Shown piece after piece: positions 1 through 10,942 of a DNA stretch of 64,000 bases. The position numbers and the translations under genes were made by a program. Where the stretch lies: NCBI GenBank assembly GCA_039881045.1, contig JAYWVB010000005.1:124001-188000 (forward strand). The letters run 5' to 3'. The notes under the pieces were generated by a model. The model was not told the origin of the DNA. It made no database searches and worked only from the letters and a program-made list of their open reading frames with translations. This DNA comes from Chaetomium olivaceum (taxonomy: Eukaryota; Ascomycota; Sordariomycetes; Sordariales; Chaetomiaceae). Every line of letters starts with the position of its first letter. Within the stretch, counting starts at the first letter, position 1.

Positions 1-295
1 TCAGTGTTCAAGGTTGCGAGGTTGGTCGCCTGGCTCCTGGGCCGTTCGGGGCCGCCTGGAGTCCTGTGACAGAACGCCCCACATCGACGTAATGGGGCTT
101 TGGTCCAATCAGACAACTCCCTTTGAGTGGGACGGCTGGACCCTGGACCTTGTTGCTTCGCGTCTCCCATTGCAACTGCTGGGTCTCGACTGGTGGGCTC
201 CAAAGACAGCTTTTTTATTTACAAACCGACTTCCTCTTCGCAGCTGTGATCCACCAACCACCAAGCAGCAAGCGACCCGACCATGCGCAGCGAGG

Positions 296-2328
296 ATGGC
301 GGCAGCAACAGTCAGGAGATCTCCCTATAAGGATTTCCTACAACCCGCGTTGCAGCGACGCTTTGCGACAGCGAGCTTGTGCGTGTTGGCCATCGCATAC
401 ATCCAGGCCCTGTTCTTGGCCAGTTGGAGCTCCTGTATGTTCAACTCTCTTCCCCCTTCCATCTCCCGTTGGCTCAAGACGATTCCAATTCCTAACTTCA
501 GAACGCAGGGATCTGGTCTTGGTTTCCCTTAGGACCTACCGGTTTCCGCGCCGTCTCCCTCTTCTTCTGCGGCATCATCGTCATCATCCTCCGAATCTCC
601 CAATACCACCCCGGGCTACGAACGTCCGACTCGGGCGTCCACACTTTCTTCCGCTATGCGCCCAGGCTAGAGACGGCCGAGACAATCCTCACCTATACGC
701 TATCTGCGTTCGTTTTCAGCTTCATCTACCTCTGGTCGCTGTCGGACGCGTCGGGCCTCGAATTCGTCACCTACTTCACCGCCGACCGCGCGAGGCTGAA
801 CGAGAAGCCACTGTTTCTGATATCCCATTTGGTGCTGCTCGGGGCTTACCAAGCACTGCAACACCTTTTCAGGGATGTCGACCGTCTGTCTCTCGGGGTA
901 GCGAGACCAGAAAATGGGGGCGGGAAGCCGGAGGAGGGGGACGTGTCCCACCAGGTGCGCCGGTTCAGAGACCAGCTCCCTTCGATGCTGGTATACACGC
1001 TCAACCACTCGGTCATCGGCATGGTTCTCAGCTGCATCCTCTACCCGCTGACGGTGCGCGGCACCATCTGGAAGACTACCCTGGTTTTGCTACGCCCCAT
1101 CTACAGCCTACCCAGGAGCAACATGCTCCCTTCCTCGCTGCACTACTTTTCCGTCCCTGTTATATTCCGCTGTTTCCTCGTCGGTCTGGCTCTCATGTTT
1201 GCCTGGACGGCCGCCAACACGGCTTTCTCGCTCTTTCTGGTTAAGCACCCGCTGAAGAACGGGAAGCCGTTGACGTCGGACTCGAAGGACCCGAACGGCA
1301 GTCTCCTTAATGGGCTAAAGAATAAGAAGCTTTCCATCAAGGTGTGTTGGACCCATATTGTTTTTCTTTCCGGTTGACTAACAATCTAGTGTTTCGCCAT
1401 GTGGGAGCTGGCCTTCATCGCCCGCGACTTTTCCGACCGTCGCAAGTCCATCTACGAGGACATCGAGCGCAAGGACGGGCCTATGTGGTCGCAAGTCTAC
1501 AAAATCTGCCTCGACACCATCAAGACCATGGAAACCAACATGGACGCGTACATGGCGCCGCCCGCACCACCCACTTCCACCCCTGACTTGACCCCTGAAG
1601 AACTTCTACTCCAACAGCAAAAGGCCAGGACTACTAATCCTCCACGGGAGGAAGAAATCTTCCAACCCATCCCCCAACGCAAGGGTCTCCGCAACCAGGT
1701 CGAAAAGGCCGTCAACCAAGCGACGCTAGCACCAGGGCAGGGCTCGCAGCTCTCCCCGACCGCGAAGCGGATGGTCGAGTCCGCCAAGCAGCAGCTCCTC
1801 AAAGCCCAGAAAGAAGCCACCGGATCCGAGGACACGCAGGGCCTCTTCCAGGACGCCGCCCTCCGCGTGTTGCGCTCGCCCGCCGGCTGGCCCTTCCGCC
1901 AGCACTACCGCCGCCGGCTCGCCCACGCCGTGTTCGGGTCGCCCTACGGCGAGCCCAGCCTGTACGTCAACACGGCGTACGCGCTGTCGGGCCTCGCCGT
2001 GCATTCCCTGCGCGAGGACAAGTACGGCCACGTGCAGCGGGACGTCGCTGCCATTATCCGGTCCCTGACGGCCGTCACCAAGAAGCTGGAGGGGTTTGGC
2101 GATAAGCTGGCGGACCACTGGACCGATGTAGGCGGGGAGAGGTCGTGCTCCGAGGTGGAGGAAGTGTTAGCGGCGCTGCGGGATGCGCTGGAGAGGCTGG
2201 TCAATGCGTTCGGGCCGTACGCGAGGGATTTGAGGTTGAGTTTGTCGGATATGAGGCAGGCGAGGGAGGCGGCTGGGATGGTGGGCACGGATGGGGAGAT
2301 GAGGGAGGTTGGAAGGGTTGCGAGCTGA
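296..2328 (+). CDS. NDC1: Nucleoporin NDC1 (nuclear pore / spindle pole body membrane anchor)
   Basis: Integral nuclear-envelope protein that, in the known family, anchors nuclear pore complexes and spindle pole bodies. I read three exons: 296-434, 509-1341 and 1390-2328, giving 636 aa, close to the usual length of fungal Ndc1. Both introns have a CTAAC branch site, and the reading phase is kept (the first junction creates W in WSSWIWSW). About six hydrophobic segments fill the N-terminal half, from LCVLAIAYIQALFLA near residue 25 to VPVIFRCFLVGLALMFAW near residue 290. The C-terminal half is soluble and contains the conserved-looking MWELAFIARDF start of exon 3. The start at 296 gives the MAAATVRRSPYKDFLQ leader and fits the frame; an ATG at 283 is in another frame. 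No disruption is seen. Family assignment rests on topology and the WSW/FPLGPTGFRA segment, from memory. Confidence 0.85.
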
Positions 2329-2867
2329 TTGTTCGATTTGGCAAAAGAGTGTGTGGGTGTGTGCATGGTGTATCATAGAAGGACGGGGGAATTTGGGAGT
2401 ATGGGCTGGTGTATTAACATTTGACAATGGATAATGGTTTTCTGTTTGCGATGTGATGGCTTGGCTGTTGTTTGGCCGAGTGCCTCTTCCTTTATGCGTT
2501 ACATTCTTCCCTGACGAACTCTAATTTTCCAGGTATGTATAACTACCTACAGTAACTCACAAGAGAAGGGGATAATGATGGCATACATAACCCTAACCCC
2601 GTCATCTTCTCTTGGCGTCCCAAGATATCGCGACGCCGCTTTCAATCTCCCATCCTCTTCCTTTCTCCACCAGCTCACTCCCGAAAGCCCACGCGGCATT
2701 GCCGCACAATTACACCAAGGCATCTGCAGCTTCCTCTCCAATGCCCAACCCGAGTTTGGCGCAGTCATGACCAGCATCAGTCCCCAACTGCGCACGACTC
2801 GCGTCTCAGCGCAGCGTGAACCTCCTCGGCTTTTCTTTTTGAGAGGACCACGACCGAACCATAAACC
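2329..2867. other. Spacer between NDC1 and DLT1
   Basis: Holds the NDC1 3' end and the DLT1 promoter/leader. A short open frame from 2575 to 2871 has no recognisable protein features and overlaps the DLT1 start. Nothing else seen. Confidence 0.6.
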
Positions 2868-4271
2868 ATGACTTCGACGACTACCATGTCAGCCGCCTCG
2901 CTCCTCTTCCTCATCGTCTACAACATCGCCTACTACTTCCTCTACCTCGTCTTGTTCGCCTTCCTCGTCGTCACTCCCATCGACCTCATACAGCAGGGCG
3001 TGCAGCTCCATCGAAACTACGACATCCTCGTCGTCATTGTCTGCTACGTCGTAACCATTCTAGTCGTCGCCTTCATCTACGCCTCCCGCCTCTACATCAG
3101 CCGCTCCGTGCTCGCGTCCATACCGAAGGGATGGGTCCCCATAGAGAAGGGCGATGTCCCGCCCGACGTGCGCCAGATGATCATCGAGGGACTCGCCAGG
3201 AGCGCCGCTATCGCATTCGAGGCCAGGCCGCGGGTGCCGCTGGTGGTGCTCGGATCGGGGCCTGCCGCTAGCGATAGGGGGAATAGGCAGGCGTCCTCCG
3301 CTTCTGCCGCACCTGGGCCGTCAATTGCGGAATCCAAGAAGAGCGCCGCAGCTGGCACGTCCGCGGCTCACAGAGAGGCAAAAGCCACGGGGCCCTCGCA
3401 ACCCAAGCCGGTCTGGGGCGAGATTGAACACCCGGGCTGGGGATCGCCCATGTCGCACGACCTGCCCAACCTGCAGTACGACACCGTCGTTACGGAACTG
3501 CCCAACCTGATTGAGGCAAAGGCTATCACGCTCGCACCCCCTGACCCGGAGTCCCACTCGGAGACCCCGGCACCGGACCCAGATGCAGTCGCTCTCCTCC
3601 AGAGACCGGAATTTATGGGGTTACGCGAGTATCTAGCGTATCTCACCGAATTGGCCGTCCTTGCACCGCTACCCCTGACCGGCGAGTTTATCGAGAAATA
3701 CGAAGCCGCCCGCTACTCTGGCCGGCCCTTGTCCAACGAGCGATTCCGCAGCCTGATGCACCTCTTTTCCGAGATCCTGCGCCACATGCACCCCCTCAGC
3801 CCCGCCGCGCTGGCGAGCTACGAAGACGACGGCTCTTCCGGTCCCGCCCCCTCGGAAAGCGACATCGACAACGATGCGCCGCGCGGTACGAGCCCGTCGA
3901 GCGCGGGGACCACCCGGGGGATGTTCATGATGTCTGGTGCTAGAGATGGTGGCGGTGGCGGCGGCGGCTTGGATCGCCGGTCCAGCTCTAGCACGGACGG
4001 CTCCGGGCGACGCCGGCCGGGACTTGGGCTGCGCAACTCGTCGGCCAATACCTGGCAGTACCGCACCGCGCCCACGACGCCCAAGAGCCGGCATACCGGA
4101 TTTTCAAGGAAGTCTAGCTCGGAGAGTTTTGCCCACACAAGGCATCCGTACCCGGTTAGCCAGTCGTCTGGCTCGAGTTCGCGGAGCACCCGGTCGGGGG
4201 GAAGCGGCTCCGTCATTCGCCTGGCTGTCGCCGAGGATGCGACGGATCTTCCCTATGTTTTGACGTATTGA
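2868..4271 (+). CDS. DLT1: Defect at low temperature protein 1 (Dlt1) family membrane protein
   Basis: Fungus-specific membrane protein; the yeast member is linked to growth in the cold, but the molecular role is unknown. The single-exon ORF gives 467 aa, longer than the roughly 340 aa yeast protein because of a long disordered tail. Two strong membrane segments lie near residues 8-38 (LLFLIVYNIAYYFLYLVLFA) and 50-76 (ILVVIVCYVVTILVVAFIYA). They are followed by the family-like stretch SIPKGWVPIEKGDVPPDVRQ. A second conserved block (FMGLREYLAYLTELAVLAPLP) lies near residues 247-268. The last ~150 residues are Ser/Gly/Arg-rich. A second ATG in frame occurs at 2886; the first was preferred because it is the first in the leader. 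Intact frame throughout. Confidence 0.8.
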   Translation: MTSTTTMSAASLLFLIVYNIAYYFLYLVLFAFLVVTPIDLIQQGVQLHRNYDILVVIVCYVVTILVVAFIYASRLYISRSVLASIPKGWVPIEKGDVPPDVRQMIIEGLARSAAIAFEARPRVPLVVLGSGPAASDRGNRQASSASAAPGPSIAESKKSAAAGTSAAHREAKATGPSQPKPVWGEIEHPGWGSPMSHDLPNLQYDTVVTELPNLIEAKAITLAPPDPESHSETPAPDPDAVALLQRPEFMGLREYLAYLTELAVLAPLPLTGEFIEKYEAARYSGRPLSNERFRSLMHLFSEILRHMHPLSPAALASYEDDGSSGPAPSESDIDNDAPRGTSPSSAGTTRGMFMMSGARDGGGGGGGLDRRSSSSTDGSGRRRPGLGLRNSSANTWQYRTAPTTPKSRHTGFSRKSSSESFAHTRHPYPVSQSSGSSSRSTRSGGSGSVIRLAVAEDATDLPYVLTY

Positions 4272-5244
4272 GCCAGAGGATCACCGCTGCTACCATTTTA
4301 TTTGGGTTTCTCGGGATGCCAAAAGGGTGCGGGGTATCGGAAGGGGTCGGAAAAGCGTATTGGTTGTTATTGTCTAGTATATAATGCTAATTTGTCAAGC
4401 TCTCGCCTGGTGATCAACCAAAATCAATATCACAAGTGACGTCTCTCCCCAAGGCTCAACTGGCCCCCCCTTGGCAACCCACTTCAACGTTGATCTACGG
4501 TGGAGGTGTGTGTGAAACTGTGAAACGGTCATGTCTGTCAGATGCTGATCCTCAATCCTTTAAGGCAAAGGTTGGAGAGGCAGACTCTGCGGAAGGCCAA
4601 ATATGGGACGGAAGGCTGGAGGATGCTCCCTGGCAGAGCCGTTGCTTGGCCGGTGACATCATCGCCACCCACCCACTATCAACTTGAACGTCGTTCATCC
4701 CATGGCGTCCACGTCACCCCCAGCACCCTGAAATAAACTCCATTTAGAGGAGCCTCTTTTACAATTACCGTTGCCCTGGCCAATCCCCAACAGACTAACT
4801 TAATCATTTTCATCAACGTGGCGAGTGGACCTGAAGCTCAACTCTTCTCAGGCCTTTGCGATTTTCACAGGCATTCCCCGAGCCTCGTTCTCACGAATTT
4901 GATACATCACATTATCATTTGAAGGCGTCAACTTGAGGCGAGTGTGAGCGCGCACAGCATTGCTCTCGCCGCCTTGAGAACCGTCATTCCTGAGCCTTGT
5001 AGTGTCGCCTCTTCACAAAACGAGGCAACTTACACAGCAGTTACACTTGTGTGTATCCTCCCACAACACTAGATCCGGCGGCTCTCCACATCGGCAGTTC
5101 CGGCCTTCGCTCAGCCTCGTCCACAGAGCACAAGAAAGTGGGAGGCTAGCTACTGGCTCTTATATCAACCACCCCAGCAACCATCACCCCTTCTCGCCTC
5201 TCACACCACAACATCACAACAGCGACACCACTAAATCACCCAAC
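4272..5244. other. Gene-free spacer upstream of the glycine-zipper gene
   Basis: About 1 kb of promoter/leader DNA. Pyrimidine-rich stretches lead into the ATG at 5245. Short open frames (4436-4687, 4542-4736) show no protein-like composition. The frame of the downstream gene is open back to about 5002, but the residues before 5245 look non-coding. Confidence 0.5.
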
Positions 5245-6417
5245 ATGCCACGCTTCCACGGCGACTCCGACTCGGACGACTACGTCCCCCGCCACCACCA
5301 CCGCTCTCCCCGGCGGCGCTCACCCACCCCCGGCCCCCGGCCCGTCCGCGACCCTTCCCCAGCCGCCGCCGTCGACGACCGACACCCACGCTTCGAATTC
5401 GAGCCGCACACCCCCTTCTACCCGCCCGTAGCCTCCGGCGCCGGTCCCAGCCCTCACCGTCACCGCTCCCGCTCCCGCTCTGCCGGCCCCGCCACCGCCG
5501 CAGACACCTACACCACCACCAGCTCGGGCGCCGACACCCCCACCAGCAGCACCGCCATGCCCGCCGCCGACTCCACCATCCTCACCCACCGCCGCCGCGC
5601 CCGCGACCGGGACCGGGACCGAGCCCGCGACGCCAACCGCCGCGCCGCCCACCGCGCCCGCTCTTCTTCGTCGTCGTCATCCGTCGATTTCTCCTACCCC
5701 ACGGACTCCGACTCGGATTACCTCTCCCCGCGCGCCCGCAACAACCGCCGCGGTGACCACCACCACCACCACGACCAAGGCCATGGCCATCACCGGAGTA
5801 CCTCGAAGTCCAAGTCGAAGTCGAAATCGCATTCCCCGCTGCACAAAGCCCAGTCCCTCCTCTCCTCCACCTTCACCCCGTCCACCTCGGGGCTGGGCGT
5901 GGGTGTGCTGGGGGCGATTGTGGGGGGGCTGGCGGCGCGGGAGGCGAGCGAGGCTGTGGCGAACAGGGACGAGCATGGGCATTCGCACAGTCATGGGCAT
6001 GGGCATGGGCACTCTCACGGGCATGGGCATGGGGGGTATGGACATGGTGGACATGGGGGCAGGCATCACGAGCGGGGGCGGAGTGGGGAGGGGATCAACA
6101 GCAGCAACAACAAGCATAAGCATTTGATCTCGACGGTGGTGGGTGCGGCGGTGGGGGGGTTGGGGGCGAATGCGATTGAGAAGAGGTTTGAGGGGGCGAG
6201 GGAGAGGGAGAGAGGTGGTGGTGGGTGGAGGGTGAGGGTGATGGGTATGGGCATGGGCATGGGCATGGGAGGGAGGCGGGGAGATATCATAGGGATGAGG
6301 GCGGGAGGTTGGCTAGGGATGATGGGAGGTGGCGGGATGAGGGCGGGAGGCGGTACTGAGTTGTCTTCTTTTTTTTTTGTTTTTTTTTTTTTGTTGCTTT
6401 TCTGTCTTTGGAGGTGA
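5245..6417 (+). CDS. Glycine-zipper (2TM-type) His/Gly/Arg-rich protein of unknown function
   Basis: I recognise a general fungal type rather than a named gene. Residues 1-200 are disordered and rich in H, R, S, P and D, with SR/RD/SK repeats. Then come two glycine-zipper hydrophobic segments, GVGVLGAIVGGLAAREAS (about residues 218-235) and HLISTVVGAAVGGLGANAIE (about 292-311). They are separated by an HGHGHSHGHG stretch that could bind metal (inference). After KRFEGARERER, the printed frame turns into a Met/Gly string and a hydrophobic end (stop at 6417), which looks unnatural. The frame one step over continues as YGHGHGHGREAGRYHRDE and stops at 6359, in keeping with the rest of the protein. 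The real C-terminus is therefore probably at 6359, with a one-base error somewhere in the purine run at about 6190-6242. Start at 5245 chosen because protein-like sequence begins there. Confidence 0.6.
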   Translation: MPRFHGDSDSDDYVPRHHHRSPRRRSPTPGPRPVRDPSPAAAVDDRHPRFEFEPHTPFYPPVASGAGPSPHRHRSRSRSAGPATAADTYTTTSSGADTPTSSTAMPAADSTILTHRRRARDRDRDRARDANRRAAHRARSSSSSSSVDFSYPTDSDSDYLSPRARNNRRGDHHHHHDQGHGHHRSTSKSKSKSKSHSPLHKAQSLLSSTFTPSTSGLGVGVLGAIVGGLAAREASEAVANRDEHGHSHSHGHGHGHSHGHGHGGYGHGGHGGRHHERGRSGEGINSSNNKHKHLISTVVGAAVGGLGANAIEKRFEGARERERGGGGWRVRVMGMGMGMGMGGRRGDIIGMRAGGWLGMMGGGGMRAGGGTELSSFFFVFFFLLLFCLWR

Positions 6418-7347
6418 TGGCAGCGGTGGTTATTTTGTGATTTTATGTTATGTTGGGAGGGCAGGAAGTGGGTGCACCATGGGTTGGGTCTCACTAGGAC
6501 CACGACGTTGTTAGCATGAGGATAACGATTTGTAACGACTGATGTACGGACATGATTCTTCCTATAGTTCAGGAAACAGATACAGAGCGAAATATGCTGG
6601 GCTGTTGGATCTGTAAAGTTAGCTACGATGCTTGTTTGTGTTGGTTTGTGTATCGATGTTTTAAGAAAACCAGATCGTCAACGTTGGTGACAGAGCACGC
6701 AGGACTAGATTTGAGATGTTCTCATTTTATCGTATATAGCAAGCTTACAAAACATTAAACTCCCCTAGCCACTCGCCTAGTGAGTCACCAGGCACCCAAC
6801 CCCCGAAGCATGCCCTCCTCTTATTATTCCGCAACGCCTATCCAGCAATGCAACCTAGAGGTTATCGTCCATGTCCGCCAGACGATAGAAAAACGCCAGA
6901 AACTGTCCTTGGGAAACGCCAGAAACTGTCCTTGGGGGTAGAGGGCGGCCGAATGCAACTTGGACGCTCCCTTCTACAATGCTCCCGTCGGGGAACATGA
7001 AAAGAGCACCAACTGTGGTCCTCCCGGTAGACTCCAGAATCCTTTGACCTTGTGCCCTTGGCCACGCCCTTTTTTTGATCCGTAAGAAGAAGCTCCGATG
7101 TAGAACCTCATGTCGCTGCCCAAACCGAAAAGGCTCAGGGCCGACAAAGCTGAAGAAAACCTCTCTCTCAAGTAGCCTTGTACCTGGTTCGGTAGTCAAA
7201 GGAAGCAAAGGGGATAGAGACAGAAAGGGGAAGAAAAGCAGAAAAGGAATTAACAGAGCGGAAAAAGAAAGGTCAGAAAAAACGAGGCAACTCGCCCACT
7301 GTCCGACCCCAGCAAACCCCACCCATACCGTCGACCGTCGACGAGAC
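6418..7347. other. Spacer with 3' ends of two convergent genes
   Basis: The plus-strand glycine-zipper gene and the minus-strand gene ending at 7348 converge here. It carries an exact 23-bp tandem duplication (6891-6936). The overlapping open frames on both strands are not protein-like. Confidence 0.5.
6891..6936. repeat. Exact 23-bp tandem duplication
   Basis: Positions 6891-6913 and 6914-6936 are identical, each starting AAACGCCAGAAACTG. Lies in non-coding DNA downstream of the gene ending at 7348. Confidence 0.9.
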
Positions 7348-10300
7348 TTACTCCTCCAGAGAATCGTACCCAGCAGGATCCATCCTGCCAGCACCGGGCG
7401 CGTTGCCGCCCCTCAGCTGCCCAGTCGTGGTAGCAGCACCAGCGGCAGTAGTCCCCCACCAGTCATCCGTCTGCATCGGGCTCCTGGTATTGCGCACCGG
7501 CGAGGTAGCCACAGCCGAGATAGTTGCACCCGTACCAGCACCAGCATAGCCACCCTGCTGCTGCTGCTGCTGGGACTGCGACTGCTGTTGTTGCTGACGT
7601 TGCTGTTGCTGCTGCCTCTCCTGCAGGTCACACAGCCGACGCCGCTCGATAGCCGCCTTAAAAAACGCAACGATCTCCGCCAGCTTGATCTGCTGCTCCT
7701 CCGGACAGCCCAGGATGTTGAACAGGCTCTGCGAATCCAGCAGCTGCTTGGCCACCACCGTGTCCGGCTGGCAAAAGGTGCGCAGGCGCAACACGCGGGC
7801 ATTGCCCTTGGCGGTGTCGATAATCCCCAGGATGGCCGTCGTCGCCGCAGGGCGCGAGTAGAACTTGAAGTCGTGCACGTGCGCGCGCACCAGGTCCAGC
7901 TGCGTCTCCATGTCGTAGCGGAACCCGACCACCTTGGGCCGGCCCTTGCGCTGCCAGTCGTCGGCCACCTTGCGCAGGCGGTCCGTCTCGAGGCGGCCCG
8001 CGGTGAATTGGGCCGTGATGTAGTCGTTGAGCGCGCTGGCGATGACAAACTCGAGCTCGCAGTAGAGGAGGCTTTGTTCGCGTGGGCTGAGCGAAATGGC
8101 GAGGTTGCGCGAGGTCGGGCGGCTCTTGCTGCTGCTGCTGTTGTTATTGTGGTTGTTGTTATTGTCGGACTCGCATGACTTGCGCTGGGTGCGGATGTCT
8201 TGGTTGGTTTCAATCTGTGGCATGGTGGTTAGGATAAAATCAGTGGATAGTTAGTTGGTGGTGGGTTGTATTTACCATCTCCTTTGCCTTTTTGACAAGG
8301 TTGCCAAGGAAACCACCGCCTCTGGTAGGGGAGCCGGCCTGGTCGGGCTTCGAGGTGTTCTCGAGCCAGCCACCCTCGCCGACCAGAGTCTTGGACGCTT
8401 TGCGAATGGTCGATGCACCATGCGGAAGAAACGGGGCCAACGGAGTGTAAGCCAACGGAGTGTAAGCCATCTCCAGGCCGCTGGACAGTTCGTCCGGGGT
8501 CGCACGGTGCTCGACCACCTCGGAACCTTTGTCCGAACCGCGGGTCGAGTTCTTTTTCTCGGTGTATTCTTGAAGAATACTGACGTGCCTAGGCTCGGTG
8601 TCCTTTTGTATACGAAGGGGGCTGATACAGGAAGGATGACGGTTTCCACCCGAGTCCTGGGAGTAGTACGAGGAAGAATCGTCGGGCGTGAGGAACTGGT
8701 TAGACTGACGGACAGGTGAGGGAGCCCTCTCCGGCGGGTTATGGACGACGACCGCTGGCTGTTTGCCAACTTTTAGGTTGGCCATTCTAGCGTGGGCCCG
8801 GGCGAGGTCCGTGTCAATTGGGGTAGAAGTGCTCCGAACTCCGCGGCCGCCGGAGCGGGTCGGCGTGCTCTGGGTCATTGGGGTGCTCCGGTTGAAGCGA
8901 CCCTCCCGTGTCTTGCTGGGCGATGAGCTTCTGGTGTGGGCCTGGACGCCCTGGATGGTGCGCTGACTCTCGGGGGTGTCAAAGTTGAACTTGACGGGCG
9001 AACGAGAGCGCGCCCGAGAAGGCGTCGTGGTCGATTGGTACGTCTTCTCCGGCGACCGAGAGCGCATCCTCGGCGCCGTAGTCTTGTTGGCTGCCATATT
9101 CATGTTCTCGACGTCCTGTTCGTCACCTCTAGCCCTGCCGCGGGGGAGGGGGGGCGGATTATTGTCGTCGGTGGACAACCTGAGAAAAGAAATGAGTGGA
9201 AGCTCATAAGAAAGAAAATGTAAACACTTACACGGCTGTCAGTTTGTCCATCTGCGAGTCGGTCGAACTAAGCTGCAGGTAAACACCGCGAGGTCCCTGT
9301 TCGTGGCGAGACGGCGAAACGTCCTTGGAAGATTTGGAAAGAGGAATGAAGTTTCCTCGAATTGCCGAGTCTTTCGGATGTGAGGTGCCCATATCGTCGG
9401 GGTTGGCGGGGGATTTGTTTTGAGCAGTCTGACGCGGAAAGGTTTAAGGTTAAAGGAAGGTGGGGGAATGTGTGGCGTGTTGGGAGGGAACACTTACATG
9501 GAAGAGAGGTACGATGTGGCCGGGGACCGTGGATGTTTCGGGCAGATTGACAACCCAATTCGCTGTGCGAGAGGCGTAATAATCCTTTTCTGTCGGTGGA
9601 ACTGGTTGAGAAGGGGGCCAATAAAGTATGTGGAAGGGAGGTTGCAACTTACGGAGCGTTCGCAACGTCTTGTTCCCGCTTGTGACGGGGGTTGACGTCA
9701 GCTCGGTGTCGGCCGTCACAACTATTGTCCCAGTCAGTAATAAGGTTTGCCTGAGAAGAGGTGCCTATTGTGCGAGTGGATGAATAGTAACGGTAGAGTG
9801 GGATCGAGGGAAAGCGATACTCACGGCCCTCGGCAAGTGAGCTTCCACTCGACTGCGACTTGAGGAGGAATGGCCCGATCTGGCTTGGGAGCTCTGCGCC
9901 CGTCGGGTGTCCCATGTCCTTGCGGGCCCGACCGCGCCGAAAATCAGGGTTTGGTGTTTGGGAGTAGGGAGTTGTCCTTCCAGAGAACAGTGGCTGCGTA
10001 CCTCTCGGGCCATTGGGGGACTCGAACACCCTCTTGTCCGATCCAACACCGCCGGGCTTGAACGAAACCGGGGGCCCCGCATTGTGACCGCAAGGGCGAT
10101 CATGTAAGCAGTCCGGGTTTGAGAACAACGACCAGTTGTCGTCATCGTCCTTGTCGGCCACACGCCGCCCGGGGTTGCGTGCTTGCGTGCTCGTTCTCGG
10201 GGTGTTGCCAGTCCTCATCTGCATCAAGTAATCTAATAAAAAACAAACGCTCAAGGTTAGGCTTAAAGACAAGCGAGGTCAACGCAGGAGTCGAAAAATA

Positions 10301-10524
10301 GACTTGCCTTCGACCTCGTCGAAGCGCTCTATGCTGCGGTCGGCAGCGTTCTCGGCAGCATGGTCGACCTCTTGGTCGACCTCTTCCTGGATGGGCTCCA
10401 GGGGCGAATTGTTGCCCTCTTGCGAGGGAGGGCCCAGCGTCACCATCTCCGCCCTTGCGGGCGAGATGATCAGCCGCCTCGCAAGGCCGATCTCGTGGAT
10501 GGACTGGCGCTGGTCGCCGTCCAT
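7348..10524 (-). CDS. Large multi-exon protein of unknown function, folded C-terminal domain
   Basis: I do not recognise a named gene. Exons on the minus strand are 10524-10308, 10232-9825, 9721-9653, 9589-9498, 9428-9232, 9179-8276 and 8214-7348, giving 917 aa; all junction phases agree. Intron 1 has a GC donor (AAG|GCAAGT); the other five are GT-AG. The middle is disordered and Ser/Arg/Pro-rich, with SRSPEK and SRSPVKFNFDTPESQ segments that resemble phosphorylation sites. The C-terminal third is compact and looks folded: SLLYCELEFVIASALNDYI, then KVVGFRYDMETQLDLVRAHV and AEIVAFFKAAIERRRLCDLQ. It ends in a Gln-rich tail. The start is uncertain: the frame stays open and protein-like upstream of 10524 to about 10670 (NLYLGSITDLDSGLVSRRK), so the true first ATG may lie in an extra upstream exon. 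Confidence 0.7.
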
Positions 10525-10906
10525 CTTGTCTTTGCGGCGAGAAACTAGGCCGCTGTCGAGGTCTGTAATGCTTCCGAGGTAAAGGTTAGAGGCGCGAATA
10601 AAGCCTTGTAACGAAGAAACAGGAACGCCTTGTTGGCCAGGGAGGGAGCCAAGCAGCGCTTTGGGGACTTACAACTAGTGGTGTGCAGAGTTTGCAGGAA
10701 GAAGGAAAGCAGGGCAGGTCAGGTATTCGCAGAGGGTAATAAGAATTCGCATCGAGGGGCTTTCAGGCCGCGAGGACGTGGGTCAGGCCGCATGAAGATA
10801 GGATCGCGAGGGCTTCTGCGCCCTCGTTCTCCGCTTATTACTGCACTGACTGGCCACATTGCTCAGGCAAGCTTTTGATGAGCCCCGTATTATGGTGAGT
10901 GTGGAC

Positions 10907-10942
10907 GTGATCGTGATCGTGATCGTGATGGTGATGGTGATC
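10907..10942. repeat. GTGATC/GTGATG hexamer tandem repeat
   Basis: About six hexamer copies (GTGATC, later GTGATG) in non-coding DNA. Confidence 0.8.

Noticed and set aside
7413..8213. 266-codon minus-strand frame inside the 917-aa gene, and many similar long shadow frames (e.g. 5677-6123, 14392-15222, 23646-24281, 58585-59325)
   Set aside because: Overlap well-supported exons in another frame; composition is Arg/Ala/Ser-rich, as expected from GC-rich codon shadows.
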